The notes: generated by a model from the letters alone, not told the origin. 64,000 bases of DNA from VAUL01 sp964603155 (GCA_964603155.1 CAZRTZ010000002.1:1-64000); one strand, 5' to 3'; positions 34,137-43,476 are shown, numbered from the stretch's first letter. Numbers and translations are program-made.

Positions 34137-35486
34137 TCAAGCCGCCGGCTGCCTGATCTCGCGAAAGATCTGCCAGCCCTTGAGCAGGTCGAGCGCCCGC
34201 TGCAGCTGGTAGTCGCCGCGCTGGCCGAAGCCTTCCTCCTCCGCGGGGGCCTCCTCTTTACCGGACTTCTCCTGAGGAGCCGGCTTCTCCGTCGGCTTTT
34301 CCTTCTTGGTGCTGCCGTTGCCGAAATGGTGGAGCAGATCCTTCTCCCGGAAGGGTTCCGACGGCTTCTTCTCCTTGACTTCGGCCGGCAGCACTTCGAT
34401 GTCCGGAACGATCCCCTTGGCCTGGATCGAGGTTCCCTTCGGGGTGTAATAAAGGGCCGTGGTGAGGCGCAGCCCGGAATCGTCGCCCAACGGCATGATC
34501 GTTTGCACCGAGCCCTTGCCGAAACTCTGGGTGCCGAGAATCACCGCCCGGCCATGGTCCTGCAGGGCTCCGGCGACGATCTCCGATGCGCTGGCGCTGC
34601 CACCGTTGACCAGCACCACCATCGGATAGTCCGGTTCGGTGCCGCTGCGCTTGGCGTTGAACTCCATCTCCGCATCAGCCTCGCGCCCCTTGGTATAAAC
34701 GATTTTCCCTTCCGTCAGGAACAGGTCGGCCACCTCCACCGCCTGGTCGAGCAGACCGCCGGGGTTGTTGCGCAGATCGAGAACCAGCCCCTTGAGCGGA
34801 GCGTTGTTCTCCTTGTGTAGATTTTCCAGCGCTTTTTCCAGATCCCCGCCGGTCCGCTCCTGAAACTGGGTCACGCGCACGTAGCCGAACCCGGAATCGA
34901 GGATCTTGGGCTTGACGCTCTTGATCTTGATCACTTCGCGCTTGAGGGTGAAGTCCTTGGGGCGCTCGAACGAGTCGCGCATCACCGAGAGGGTCACTTC
35001 GCTTCCGGGGGCGCCGCGCATCAAGCGCACCGCCTCCATGATCTCCATCCCCTTGGTCAGCTGATTGTTAATCTTGTAGATGCGATCGCCGGCTTCCAGC
35101 CCGGCGCGGAATGCCGGTGTGTCCTCGATCGGCGTGACGATGGTGAGAAACTCGTCCTTCAGAGTGATCTCGATGCCGAGGCCGCCGAACTCGCCGCGGG
35201 TATCGATCTTCAGCTCCTTGTAGAGGTCAGGAGCCATGAACCCGGAGTGAGGGTCGAGCGAGGCCATCATCCCATCGATGGCGCCGTAGATCAGATCCTT
35301 GACCGGCACCTCTTCGACATAGCTGCGCCGGACGATGCTGAGCACGTCGGTAAACAGCTGCAGTTCGGCATAAGCCGCTCCCGATTCGGCCTGGGCCGCC
35401 GTCGGGGCGGTCAGCCAGCCTGCCGTGAACCAGCCGCCCAGAAACATCCCCAGCGCCACAACGATGATCAACCGCTTGCGAAACAT
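34137..35486 (-). CDS. ctpA: Carboxyl-terminal processing protease (S41)
   Basis: 449 residues. Periplasmic serine protease with a signal anchor (IIVVALGMFLGGWFTAGWL). The N-terminal helical segment is followed by a PDZ domain (GEFGGLGIEITLKDEFLTIV, about 100-185) and the S41 catalytic domain: GLVLDLRNNPGGLLDQAVEV, the nucleophile in VNGGSASASEIVAGALQD, and the general-base Lys in GTQSFGKGSVQTI. The C-terminus has a charged Lys/Glu/Pro-rich tail. CtpA proteases trim or degrade periplasmic proteins, including murein hydrolases. Context supports this: envC follows 15 bases upstream and ftsX/ftsE come next. AGGGAGA precedes the start codon. Confidence 0.95.
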   Translation of the reverse strand: MFRKRLIIVVALGMFLGGWFTAGWLTAPTAAQAESGAAYAELQLFTDVLSIVRRSYVEEVPVKDLIYGAIDGMMASLDPHSGFMAPDLYKELKIDTRGEFGGLGIEITLKDEFLTIVTPIEDTPAFRAGLEAGDRIYKINNQLTKGMEIMEAVRLMRGAPGSEVTLSVMRDSFERPKDFTLKREVIKIKSVKPKILDSGFGYVRVTQFQERTGGDLEKALENLHKENNAPLKGLVLDLRNNPGGLLDQAVEVADLFLTEGKIVYTKGREADAEMEFNAKRSGTEPDYPMVVLVNGGSASASEIVAGALQDHGRAVILGTQSFGKGSVQTIMPLGDDSGLRLTTALYYTPKGTSIQAKGIVPDIEVLPAEVKEKKPSEPFREKDLLHHFGNGSTKKEKPTEKPAPQEKSGKEEAPAEEEGFGQRGDYQLQRALDLLKGWQIFREIRQPAA

Positions 35487-35501
35487 AAAATCTCCCTGAG
35501 G

Positions 35502-36671
35502 TTACTGTGGAGCAAGCCAGAGAACTGGATTCACCGGAGAACCGCGGTGGCGCAACTCGAAATAAAGCGCATCGCGCCCATCATCCCCGGAGTAGGCCAC
35601 CACCTCCCGGGGCTTGACGATATCGCCGACTTTCTGAACGAAACTGGCCACATGGCCGTAAAGCGAATAGTATTTGTCGCCGTGATCGATAACGATCAGG
35701 TTGCCGAACCCCTTGAGCGGGCCGGCATACAGCACTCGCCCCCCCCAGATGGCCTGCACCTCGGTCTGCGGGGCCACTTTGATCTCCAGGCCGTTGCTCT
35801 CGATCTGCGTCCCCAACTCCGCATGCCGGTTGGGACCGAACCCCAACCTGACGGTCCCTTTGACCGGCCAGGGGAGACTCCCCTGCTGAGCGGTAAAACT
35901 CCCCTCCCTGCCAGTATAGGAGGGGGTTTTCACTCGTTCAAGCCTTTTGACCAGTTCAGACAGCCGTGCGGCCCTGGCGCGCAGTTCACTCAAGGTTCCG
36001 GAGAGGCGTGTCTCTTCGGCCCGCACCCCGGCCAGCAGCCGTTTCTTGGCGGCCGAAGCCGAATCGAGCGCGGTCTGTTCAGAGCGGCGCTGCTGGGCCA
36101 GGGCCACCTGGCGCTCCCGCAATTGGCGCAACTCCGCCAACGCCTGTTCGGCGGCCAGCTGCTGCCGGCGGTATTCCGCCATCAGCTCGCGATCGTGGCG
36201 CACGATGCGCGACAGAAACGAGTATTTCTCGGCCAGTTGCAGCGGAGTCCCCGGTTCGCTCAGCAAGGCCTTGGCCACTCCGGTCTGCCCGACCTTGTAC
36301 AGCGCTACCAGGCGCTTCTTGAGCTGCTGTTCGGTATCGGCCATCTGCCCCTGCAACTGCTCGTAACCTTGCTGCGCCTCGGTCAGCTTGCGGTCGAGTT
36401 CGGCCAGATCGCGGTCGCTGCGTCTGATCAGCGTCTGCAAACGACTTAACGCGGCATCCAGTTTTTCCAGGTCGCTGCTCAAATCGCCGGCTTCGGCCTG
36501 GCGGCTGCGCAAACTATTCAGGGTGGCATCGATCTGCTGCTGGACCTCGCTGAGCTCCTGCTGGCTTCCCGCAAGATCATCGGCCGCCAGTGCGGACGAC
36601 ATCCCTCCCCAGCAAAGCAGTCCGGCCAGGCAGCCGGCCACCAGGACGATGACGACGCTGCGCACCGTCAT
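35502..36671 (-). CDS. envC: Murein hydrolase activator EnvC-like (M23 fold)
   Basis: 389 residues. Signal peptide (MTVRSVVIVLVAGCLAG…SSALA), a long coiled coil (about 32-240) and a C-terminal LytM/M23 domain (about 265-389) with LGFGPNRHAELGTQIESNGLEIKV, IDHGDKYYSLYGHVASF, and ALYFELRHRGSPVNPVLWLAPQ. In EnvC the domain lacks zinc and activates amidases. Here the first His-containing motif of active M23 enzymes is altered (RHAELGTQIE instead of HxGxDxA), pointing to a non-catalytic activator. It should work with FtsE-FtsX: the start overlaps the ftsX stop by 4 bases. Confidence 0.9.
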   Translation of the reverse strand: MTVRSVVIVLVAGCLAGLLCWGGMSSALAADDLAGSQQELSEVQQQIDATLNSLRSRQAEAGDLSSDLEKLDAALSRLQTLIRRSDRDLAELDRKLTEAQQGYEQLQGQMADTEQQLKKRLVALYKVGQTGVAKALLSEPGTPLQLAEKYSFLSRIVRHDRELMAEYRRQQLAAEQALAELRQLRERQVALAQQRRSEQTALDSASAAKKRLLAGVRAEETRLSGTLSELRARAARLSELVKRLERVKTPSYTGREGSFTAQQGSLPWPVKGTVRLGFGPNRHAELGTQIESNGLEIKVAPQTEVQAIWGGRVLYAGPLKGFGNLIVIDHGDKYYSLYGHVASFVQKVGDIVKPREVVAYSGDDGRDALYFELRHRGSPVNPVLWLAPQ

Positions 36672-37567
36672 CCCTGGCAGAAACGCACGAACTTACGCAG
36701 GGCCAGCAGGCTGCCGAGTACGCCGATCAGCGCTCCGGCTAGTACGATCGCCGCCTGCCACAGCCCCGGCAGGAAATGGATGGTGTCGATCCCGGTCAGC
36801 AACAGGATGCTGCCAAGGCTCTCGCGCAGCACCAGGAAATAGGCCGCAAAACTTACCAGCAGCGCCAGCAGGCCGCCGAGCAGCCCCTGCAGCGCCCCTT
36901 CGATCAGATAGGGGAGCTTGATGAACAGAGCCGTGGCACCGACCATGGTCATCGCCTCCAGTTCGTCCTGACGGGCATACAGGGTCAGCTTGATGGTGTT
37001 GGCCACGATCACCAGTGCCGCCAGTATCAGGAAACCGCCGAGGCCGGCGGCCAGGGTGCGCAGCAGAGAGAGAAACGCCTCGAACCGCTCCAGCCATTCC
37101 CGGCCGTAATGCAACTCTCCGAGGGCCCGGTTGCGACTCAACCGCTCGGCCACGGCAGCCGTCTGCGCATGCTGTTCGGGTTTGAGACGGATTTCCAGCG
37201 AAGCCGGCAGAAAATCAGCTCCCAGCCCCTCCAGCAGGCCGGCATCACTCCCCAACCGTTTCTGGAAACGCTGAAAAGCCTCCTGGCGGGAGATGTGGCG
37301 GACCTCGGCAACTTCCGGGTAGGCGCGGATCTCGCTGAGCAGTCGGTTGAGGCCGGCGGCATCCGGCGGTTGCTCCAGATAGGCGACGATTGCCAGCTCC
37401 GCCGCCCAGCTGGCCGTCAGGCGCTGCACGTTGAGAACGGCAATGACGAAGAAGGCCAGCAGCGCCAGCGCCACCCCCACGGTGAAGATCGCGGCGGCGC
37501 TCAGCACCGGGCTGTTGCGCATGTTGCGCAGGGCCCGGACGGTGAAGTACGGCAACTGCCCGATCAT
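36668..37567 (-). CDS. ftsX: Cell division permease-like protein FtsX
   Basis: 299 residues. One N-terminal transmembrane helix (ILSAAAIFTVGVALALLAFFVIAV-like), a periplasmic loop (about 55-165) with the conserved RHISRQEAFQRFQKRLG region, and three C-terminal helices of the FtsX/MacB fold (about 170-285). In the divisome it passes ATP-driven shape change from FtsE to the coiled coil of EnvC to switch on septal murein hydrolysis. Start and stop overlap its neighbours ftsE and envC by 4 bases each, so all three are translationally coupled. Confidence 0.95.
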   Translation of the reverse strand: MIGQLPYFTVRALRNMRNSPVLSAAAIFTVGVALALLAFFVIAVLNVQRLTASWAAELAIVAYLEQPPDAAGLNRLLSEIRAYPEVAEVRHISRQEAFQRFQKRLGSDAGLLEGLGADFLPASLEIRLKPEQHAQTAAVAERLSRNRALGELHYGREWLERFEAFLSLLRTLAAGLGGFLILAALVIVANTIKLTLYARQDELEAMTMVGATALFIKLPYLIEGALQGLLGGLLALLVSFAAYFLVLRESLGSILLLTGIDTIHFLPGLWQAAIVLAGALIGVLGSLLALRKFVRFCQG

Positions 37568-38229
37568 GGCTTTTGGTCCCCGCTCAGACGGCCGGCCTCG
37601 AGAGTCAGGACCCGGCGCGGATACTGCCAGATCAGGCCGCGGTCATGGGTGGCCATGACGATGGTGGTGCCGCGGGCATTCGCCCCCTTGAACAGCTCCA
37701 TGATGTCCAGGGTCACATCGGGATCGAGATTGCCGGTCGGCTCATCCGCCAGCAGCACCAGCGGATCGACCACCAGCGCCCGCGCCACCGCCACACGCTG
37801 CTGCTCGCCACCGGAAAGCTGCAGCGGGTAGTGACTCAGGCGGTGCTCCAGTCCGACCTGTTTCAGCGCCTGGTAGACTTTCTTGCTGATCTCCATGCGC
37901 CGCCGCCCCTGGACCTCCAGGGGAAAGGCGACGTTCTCGAAGACCGTGCGCCGGGTCAGGAGCTTGAAATCCTGGAAGACGATCCCGAGGTTGCGCCGCA
38001 GGTAGGGGATCGCCCGGTCACCGAGGCTGGTGATGTTGCGGCCGTCCATCAGGATCTGTCCGCGCGTCGGCCGCTCGGCGCAGCAGATCAGCTTGAGCAG
38101 GGTCGATTTGCCCGCCCCGCTCGGCCCGGTCAGATAAACGAACTCTCCCTTGTCAATCTGCAGGGTGATGTCGTTGAGAGCGCTCTGCTCGCGCTCATAG
38201 TCCTTGGTGACGTTGAAAAGCTGGATCAA
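37564..38229 (-). CDS. ftsE: Cell division ATP-binding protein FtsE
   Basis: 221 residues of an ABC ATPase. Walker A in LTGPSGAGKSTLLKLI, Q-loop in NLGIVFQDFKLL, signature motif LSGGEQQRVAVARAL, Walker B in VLLADEPTGNLD, H-loop in VMATHDRGLI. Pairs with FtsX at the division site. It uses a TTG start at 38229, one base after the stop of the preceding pseudopilin gene; no good ATG lies before Walker A, so the start is accepted. Confidence 0.96.
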   Translation of the reverse strand: MIQLFNVTKDYEREQSALNDITLQIDKGEFVYLTGPSGAGKSTLLKLICCAERPTRGQILMDGRNITSLGDRAIPYLRRNLGIVFQDFKLLTRRTVFENVAFPLEVQGRRRMEISKKVYQALKQVGLEHRLSHYPLQLSGGEQQRVAVARALVVDPLVLLADEPTGNLDPDVTLDIMELFKGANARGTTIVMATHDRGLIWQYPRRVLTLEAGRLSGDQKP

Positions 38230-38230
38230 G

Positions 38231-38647
38231 TCACCACTCCCGATAGGGCGTGCCGTTCAGCCCCACCAGATCGCTGCCGCTGTGCACGTCCTCGACACCG
38301 CCCTCGGCGGTCTCCCCGGTCCCGTCGGCAATCGGGGTCGGCGCGACAATTTCCCAGGTATCGCTGGCATTGGTAAACGGATCGACAGGAACGGCCCGCA
38401 GGTATTTACCGCCGACCAGGTCGTCGAGACTATTGGGGTACTTGGCCTTGTCCACGAAATAGGCATCGATGGCGCGACGCATCTGGTAAAGACTCTCCAT
38501 CAGCACCGCTTCGCGGGCCTTGATCACGCTGCGCTGGTAGTTCGGGGCGGCGATGCTCGCCAAAATGCCGATGATGGTCATCACGATCATCAGCTCGATC
38601 AGGGTGAACCCCCGCGCCCGCTTGTTTTTGCGCTGCCGCTCAGTCAT
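38231..38647 (-). CDS. GspG-like pseudopilin (second copy)
   Basis: About 138 residues. Type IV pilin-like leader with cleavage before Phe in KRARG-FTLIELMIVMTIIGILASIAAPN and Glu at position +5, the mark for PilD processing. The C-terminal part contains YPNSLDDLVGGKYLRAVPVDPF and ends GLNGTPYREW, as in major pseudopilins. ATG 38647 is chosen; a GTG at 38656 overlapping the preceding stop is also possible. It lies next to another pseudopilin with a matching plan, so a gene duplication is likely. Confidence 0.9.
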   Translation of the reverse strand: MTERQRKNKRARGFTLIELMIVMTIIGILASIAAPNYQRSVIKAREAVLMESLYQMRRAIDAYFVDKAKYPNSLDDLVGGKYLRAVPVDPFTNASDTWEIVAPTPIADGTGETAEGGVEDVHSGSDLVGLNGTPYREW

Positions 38648-38652
38648 GCGTC

Positions 38653-39150
38653 TCACCAGGTATTATAGGGCGTCCCGTCCAGACCGATCCGGGTGCTCTG
38701 CGAATAGATGTCGTAAACGTCCTCGCCGCCGTACACCGTCGAGTCCGGCTCGTCCTTGTAGGAGCGCAGCCCCCACCCTTCCTCGTACTCGTCGAACGGA
38801 TCGACCGGGAGGCGCCGCAGGTAGCGGCGCTTGTGGGGATAGAGCCCGCCCCAGTCGTTCCCTTCCAGCAATTTTTCCAGGCTCTCCGGATAACCGGTCT
38901 CGTTGATCGAAGTGATGATCTTCTTCTGCTCCACCGCCTTGTCGTAATCGTCCTTCCAGGCATCGAGGGCCGAGCGCACCTCGCGCAAGGACCGGCGCAG
39001 CTCCATCTCCTTGGTGCGGGTTACGGCAAGTTCAGCCATCGGCAGGGCGACTGAGGCCAAAATCGCCAGGATGGTGATGCAGATGAGCAGCTCGATCAGC
39101 GTCAGGCCGCGCTGCGCAGGCGATCCGGTCACACGCTGCCAGTCATTCAC
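38653..39150 (-). CDS. GspG/OxpG-like pseudopilin
   Basis: 165 residues. Prepilin leader QRG-LTLIELLICITILAILASVALPM with Glu +5. The mature part shares YPESLEKLL…, RRLPVDPFDEYEEGW and an ending GLDGTPYNTW with the following pseudopilin. In Geobacter sulfurreducens a comparable gene (oxpG) belongs to an atypical type II system needed for reducing insoluble metal oxides. Placement here, between a secretin and ftsE, fits that cluster. It has a GTG start overlapping the secretin stop. Confidence 0.9.
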   Translation of the reverse strand: MNDWQRVTGSPAQRGLTLIELLICITILAILASVALPMAELAVTRTKEMELRRSLREVRSALDAWKDDYDKAVEQKKIITSINETGYPESLEKLLEGNDWGGLYPHKRRYLRRLPVDPFDEYEEGWGLRSYKDEPDSTVYGGEDVYDIYSQSTRIGLDGTPYNTW

Positions 39151-42089
39151 TTGATGACGAGATTCACCGTGGCCGGCTCGACATTCAACCTCGTCCCGGC
39201 CGGGTCGCGGAAATTGATCCGGTTCAGCTCGACCTTGGTGGTGCCGGCCGCCTTGCCGCGGAATTTCAGGTTGAAAAGCGCCCCGCCTCCCGAGGCGCCG
39301 CTGCCGCCGACCCCCTGCTTGTAGCCGATTACAACCTGCCCGACCTCGGCGTTGGGGCTGAAGGAGAAGACCGTGGTCTGCCCGAACTGGGCCAGGAAAT
39401 CGCCTTCGGTCACCGTCACCAGCTCCAGCAGCGCCGGATCGTAGTTGACGAACAGCGGCGCACTGTAGAGTTTCTCGACGTTGGCAACCTGCGTGGTCAA
39501 GGTGAATTCCGTACCGGCCTTGACCTTGGTGTCGCCGGTGAAACTCAGGCGCGGCGGCGGCTTCGGCAGGGGCGGCAAAGTCAGCAGTTCGTCGCCCGCC
39601 GGCGGGATGAAGGCTTTTTCGGCGGCCGGAGGCGCAGCGGATGCCGGAACCGGCACGGCGACCGGCGGCGCAAGCGGAGACGGCGCAGGGGGTTGTACCG
39701 CCGGCGCGGGCACAACGGCCGGGGCTGACGGTGCCGGCGCTACCGCCGCCGGCGGTTGAGTTGCGGCAGGAGGCTGTGCTGCCGGGGCAGCAGGCGGCAC
39801 GACCGGGGCCGGTGTTGGGGCAGGCACAGGCGAGGGCTTTTGAGCCGCCGCTTCGGGCTTGGGCATGACCGGCGGCGGGGTTGCCGCTGCCGGTGGAGGC
39901 ACGGGGGCCAAAGCGGGTTGAGGCGGTTTGGGCGCAGGGAACGGAACCGGTTTCGCTGCCGGGGCGGCAGGCGGCACGACCGGTGCCTGTGGTTGCGGTT
40001 TCAATTCCGCTCCCGGCATCGGCAGAGCCAACAGGCTCTCGGCCGTGAAACCGGGGGAAGGAGCCATTCCACCTTCGGGCGCGACAGCAAGCAACGGGTC
40101 CGCCGCTGGGGTCGTTTCCATGTCGCCACCTGCGAGTTGCTCTGCCTCGACCCGGTTCGGCATCGGGTCGACCCGCCCCTGCAGCGCCGACGCCGGGGCG
40201 GGCAAATGCTTGGCCTGTGCCGGGGAGGCGCTCAGGCTGGTCGCCTCGACTTCGCTGACCATCGACTGGGCGAAGGACCCGAATTTCGGCCGGGTCATCA
40301 GATCGTCCTCGCCACCGGACCAGAGGGTGGCAATGTCGGGGGCGGGGACTTCGACTTTCTTGACGATATAAGGGGTAATGGAGAGGATTATCTCGCGTTT
40401 CTCCTCAGAGTTACTAAAGTTGCTCAGCAAACTTCCAATCAGTGGAATATCCCCAAGGACCGGGAATGTGGTTTTATTTTTGGTCGAATTGATCTCATAA
40501 AGGCCACCAAGAATGGTTCGGGTTCCATCGATGAGCACCAACGAAGTCTGCGCATTCGTGGTGGTAATTGCAACCGGTGACGTCCCGTCCTTGTTGTTTG
40601 CGTCTAGACGTGTAGCATTGCTAACCTCCAGGGTTATCTTCGTCATTACGGTTCCATCTAGCTGAATGTTGGGCTCTATGTCGAGTTTGATTCCGGAATC
40701 TACATACTGGACATTTTGCGAGATGTTGTCATTTGTATTGTTCCCCGTAGTTGTTACGATGGGATCTCGCTTGCCAATGTGGACTTTGGCCTTTTCGTTG
40801 TTCTTAACGCGTATTTTCGGGCTTGCCAAGATCTCCGATGTACTAAGACTTTTTGCAAAATCATAGGCTATGGACGGAATCGTGTAAAAAGTCTGTACAC
40901 TATTCAGACTTTGCACAACTGTGTTGTTTGGTATAACTGTAATTTTACTTTTAATGCCCCCATCTTCACCATCTCCAGACAAAGTTCCAAAACCAACTTT
41001 CGTCCCATAAGTACTAAGCTTAGGCCCGATATTCAGAGTATCACCATCCCGTACCGCCAACACCTCAACATCAAATAACACTTCCGAATCGGCCCGGTCC
41101 GCGGCTTTAAGCAGGTTTTCCGCCAGCTTGATCGTATCCGGGGTATCGCGGATTATCAGAGCGTTGCGTTCCTCATGCACATAAACCTTGCGCAACTGCA
41201 GCATGGTGCGCAGCAGGTTGACCGCCTTCTTGGCGTCGATATGCGAGAGGTAGAAGGTCTGGATGATCTGGTCCTCGTACTTCTTCGCCATGTCCTTGGT
41301 CTGCGGATAGATGATGATCGTCTTGCCGTTCAGCACCTTCTTGCCGACTTCACCCATCTGCAGGATCAACTCCATCGCCTGGGCAAAGGTCCCTTTTTCC
41401 AACAGCAAGGTGATCGGCTTCTCCTTGATCTCCTCGTCGAGAATGAAGTTGATCCCCGACAGTTTGCCGAGGATGCCGAAGACCTCCTTGAGGTTGGCCT
41501 GCTTAAGGCGAAGGGTGACCGGTTCATCCGAAGCCACATCCAGTTCCACCCCGTCCATGACCACCTTTTGCATCTTGCTGTCGAGCTGCTTCTGAACATC
41601 GAGCGCCCGCGCGTTCTGGGGGTCCAGGGCAAGGGCGTCCTTGACGGTCTTGCGGGCGATACTGTAGTGCTTCTCGCGATATTGCTCGACCGCCTGTTCG
41701 GCCAGATCCCTGGCCTTGATCATCCCCTCGAGCTGCCTCGCTTCGACCACAGCGACTTCCAAACTCGGGTCGAAGCCGCGCGCCAACCGGTATTCGGCCA
41801 AGGCCTCCTCGATCTTCCCTTCCTTGCCGAGTTGCCGGGCCTTGTTGATGTGAAACGCCGAAGCCCGCGTCCGGCCGGAGGCCAGCTTGATCTTGTAGGT
41901 TGTGTTGCCGGGATCCTCCTGAGTGGCCTGGAAATATTTCTCGACCGCCTGGTCGTATTGTTCTTCGGCCACCAGTTGCTCGGCTTCCTCGAAGGCTGAC
42001 CGGGCCTGGTACTTGGCACAACCGGCCAGCAAGAGGAACCCCAGCAGGATCAGCAGCGACCAGCGCCAGCGGGTATCTTTACGCACCAT
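39147..42089 (-). CDS. Secretin lipoprotein (PulD/PilQ type) with C-terminal cohesin-like domain
   Basis: 980 residues, outer-membrane channel of the secretion system. Lipoprotein signal (LLLAGC, Cys near residue 24), TPR-like repeats (about 30-165), an STN/N-domain (VTLRLKQANLKEVFGILGKLSGINFILDEE) and N1-N3 segments. The secretin core (about 335-590) has VPVLGDIPLIGSLLSN-type wording (TFPVLGDIPLIGSLLSNFSN). A Pro/Ala-rich linker (about 630-840) and a last domain (about 850-980) with VKAGTEFTLTTQVANVEKLYSAPLFV follow, which resembles a cohesin-type beta fold. Most secretins end shortly after the core, so the linker and beta domain are extra. GC content falls sharply inside the core (see findings). 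Start preceded by GGAGAATAAAC. Confidence 0.9.
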   Translation of the reverse strand: MVRKDTRWRWSLLILLGFLLLAGCAKYQARSAFEEAEQLVAEEQYDQAVEKYFQATQEDPGNTTYKIKLASGRTRASAFHINKARQLGKEGKIEEALAEYRLARGFDPSLEVAVVEARQLEGMIKARDLAEQAVEQYREKHYSIARKTVKDALALDPQNARALDVQKQLDSKMQKVVMDGVELDVASDEPVTLRLKQANLKEVFGILGKLSGINFILDEEIKEKPITLLLEKGTFAQAMELILQMGEVGKKVLNGKTIIIYPQTKDMAKKYEDQIIQTFYLSHIDAKKAVNLLRTMLQLRKVYVHEERNALIIRDTPDTIKLAENLLKAADRADSEVLFDVEVLAVRDGDTLNIGPKLSTYGTKVGFGTLSGDGEDGGIKSKITVIPNNTVVQSLNSVQTFYTIPSIAYDFAKSLSTSEILASPKIRVKNNEKAKVHIGKRDPIVTTTGNNTNDNISQNVQYVDSGIKLDIEPNIQLDGTVMTKITLEVSNATRLDANNKDGTSPVAITTTNAQTSLVLIDGTRTILGGLYEINSTKNKTTFPVLGDIPLIGSLLSNFSNSEEKREIILSITPYIVKKVEVPAPDIATLWSGGEDDLMTRPKFGSFAQSMVSEVEATSLSASPAQAKHLPAPASALQGRVDPMPNRVEAEQLAGGDMETTPAADPLLAVAPEGGMAPSPGFTAESLLALPMPGAELKPQPQAPVVPPAAPAAKPVPFPAPKPPQPALAPVPPPAAATPPPVMPKPEAAAQKPSPVPAPTPAPVVPPAAPAAQPPAATQPPAAVAPAPSAPAVVPAPAVQPPAPSPLAPPVAVPVPASAAPPAAEKAFIPPAGDELLTLPPLPKPPPRLSFTGDTKVKAGTEFTLTTQVANVEKLYSAPLFVNYDPALLELVTVTEGDFLAQFGQTTVFSFSPNAEVGQVVIGYKQGVGGSGASGGGALFNLKFRGKAAGTTKVELNRINFRDPAGTRLNVEPATVNLVIK

Positions 42090-42091
42090 GT

Positions 42092-42922
42092 TTATTCTCC
42101 ACTCGGGAGCCCCTGTTTAAGCAGCTCCTCCTGACTGATATTTTCTGGCGGCGGCTGATTGCCCTCGGGCAGTTGCTCTCCCGGGGGCAACTCCTCAGCC
42201 GGCGGCACACTCGGCGCACGCTGCGGCAGAAGCCTCCGGCGAGGGGCGGTTATGACCGGCTTCGAACTTACCCCGCCGGAGATGGTACTTGGGACTCGCC
42301 CAACAGCTCCGCCGCTGATTGTAGCCGGCTGCAGCTTCTCGTTTTCCAAAAGCTGGACCTTCACCGTCTCCGGCCCGTCCACCCAGCCGACCACCAGGTG
42401 TTTGGCGGTGATCTCCCTGGCGATCAGCTCCTTCTCCTTGCCGAATCGCTCCCCGGCCTTGACCAGAAAAACCTCGCCACCGGAGTTCAGGAATACCGTG
42501 CGTTTCCCTCCCTTGTCGAGAAAGCCCAGGAAGATGATGTCCTTGAGTGAACCCTTGAGAATCTCTTCCGGGGTCGGCGGCGGCTTCGGCGGTTCCGGCG
42601 GCGGCTCGACCTTGACCGGCTCGGCTTCGACGACTGCCAACACCCGGCCACCAAGGTGGAAGATGTCCCGGCCGGCACCGGGAAACGCCTGCGGCTCACG
42701 GTTGAGCAAATCTAGCAGCAAACGATCCGCCGGCGCTCTGGCCGGCTTTTCCGTCTTCCTGACCGGCGCGGGTTTGCCGGCCTTGGCCGGACCGACGGCA
42801 GGCGTCGCGGTGACCGGCCGCGGCGGAGCCTTCTCCTGGCGCGGCATCGCCCAGAACGCATAGAGCAGGCTCAGCGCCAAAACCGCGGCCAGACAGGCCA
42901 GCACCAGGCGTTGCCGGTTCAT
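42092..42922 (-). CDS. PilP/GspC-like inner-membrane linker protein
   Basis: 276 residues. Short N-terminal membrane anchor (LVLACLAAVLALSLLYAFWA), a Pro/Lys-rich periplasmic stretch, then a small beta domain (about 125-210: LKDIIFLGFLDKGGKRTVFLNSGGEVFLVKAGE) like the pilus lipoprotein PilP or the HR domain of GspC, which contact the secretin N-domain. It sits directly before the secretin gene, as pilP does before pilQ. The tail (about 215-276) is Pro-rich and probably disordered. Confidence 0.8.
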   Translation of the reverse strand: MNRQRLVLACLAAVLALSLLYAFWAMPRQEKAPPRPVTATPAVGPAKAGKPAPVRKTEKPARAPADRLLLDLLNREPQAFPGAGRDIFHLGGRVLAVVEAEPVKVEPPPEPPKPPPTPEEILKGSLKDIIFLGFLDKGGKRTVFLNSGGEVFLVKAGERFGKEKELIAREITAKHLVVGWVDGPETVKVQLLENEKLQPATISGGAVGRVPSTISGGVSSKPVITAPRRRLLPQRAPSVPPAEELPPGEQLPEGNQPPPENISQEELLKQGLPSGE

Positions 42923-43476
42923 CCCTTGCCCGCCCGGAAAAAGGTGGCGACGTTCAACTGCAGGCGCACTTCACTCATTTCCTCGCGGCCGCCCCCATGC
43001 AGGCTGATCTGCTCGATCAGCATCAGGCGCGGCGACTGTTCTACAAGGTGAACGAATTTCTTGATGTCGGCATATTTGCCGGCCAGGTTGAAACCGAGAT
43101 TGTAGCGCAGCAGGGCGTCCTTCTCTTCCTTGCGGCTGTAGCTGATCTGGGTCAGCTCGAGGCCGGCGTCGGCAGCCAGGCGGTGCAACTCGCTGATCAG
43201 ACCGGTGAACTCGCGATGCGGCGGGATTTTTTTAGCGAATTCGGCGAGGTCCTTCTCCCCTTGCGCGTACACCAGCGCCGGCACGTCACTGCCGCCGTCG
43301 CTGCGGATCTCAGCCTGGCGGCGGATCAGCAGCTGCTCGCGTTCGTCGACAGCAGGCACCAGAAATTTCTGCAGCCCGACCGCCAAACCGACGTTGACCA
43401 GCAGCAGCACACCAATGACGATCACTCCGGGGCGATGACCGCGCCACAACGTGCGAGCCAGCAACAGCGGCTGCAT
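42919..43476 (-). CDS. PilO/GspM-like assembly protein
   Basis: 185 residues. One membrane helix (VIVIGVLLLVNVGLAVGLQ), a short coiled segment, then a ferredoxin-like periplasmic fold (about 85-185) as in PilO, with FTGLISELHRLAADAGLEL. PilN and PilO form a heterodimer linking the inner platform to the secretin via PilP. AGGAGG precedes ATG 43476; its 3' end overlaps the PilP-like gene. Confidence 0.85.
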   Translation of the reverse strand: MQPLLLARTLWRGHRPGVIVIGVLLLVNVGLAVGLQKFLVPAVDEREQLLIRRQAEIRSDGGSDVPALVYAQGEKDLAEFAKKIPPHREFTGLISELHRLAADAGLELTQISYSRKEEKDALLRYNLGFNLAGKYADIKKFVHLVEQSPRLMLIEQISLHGGGREEMSEVRLQLNVATFFRAGKG

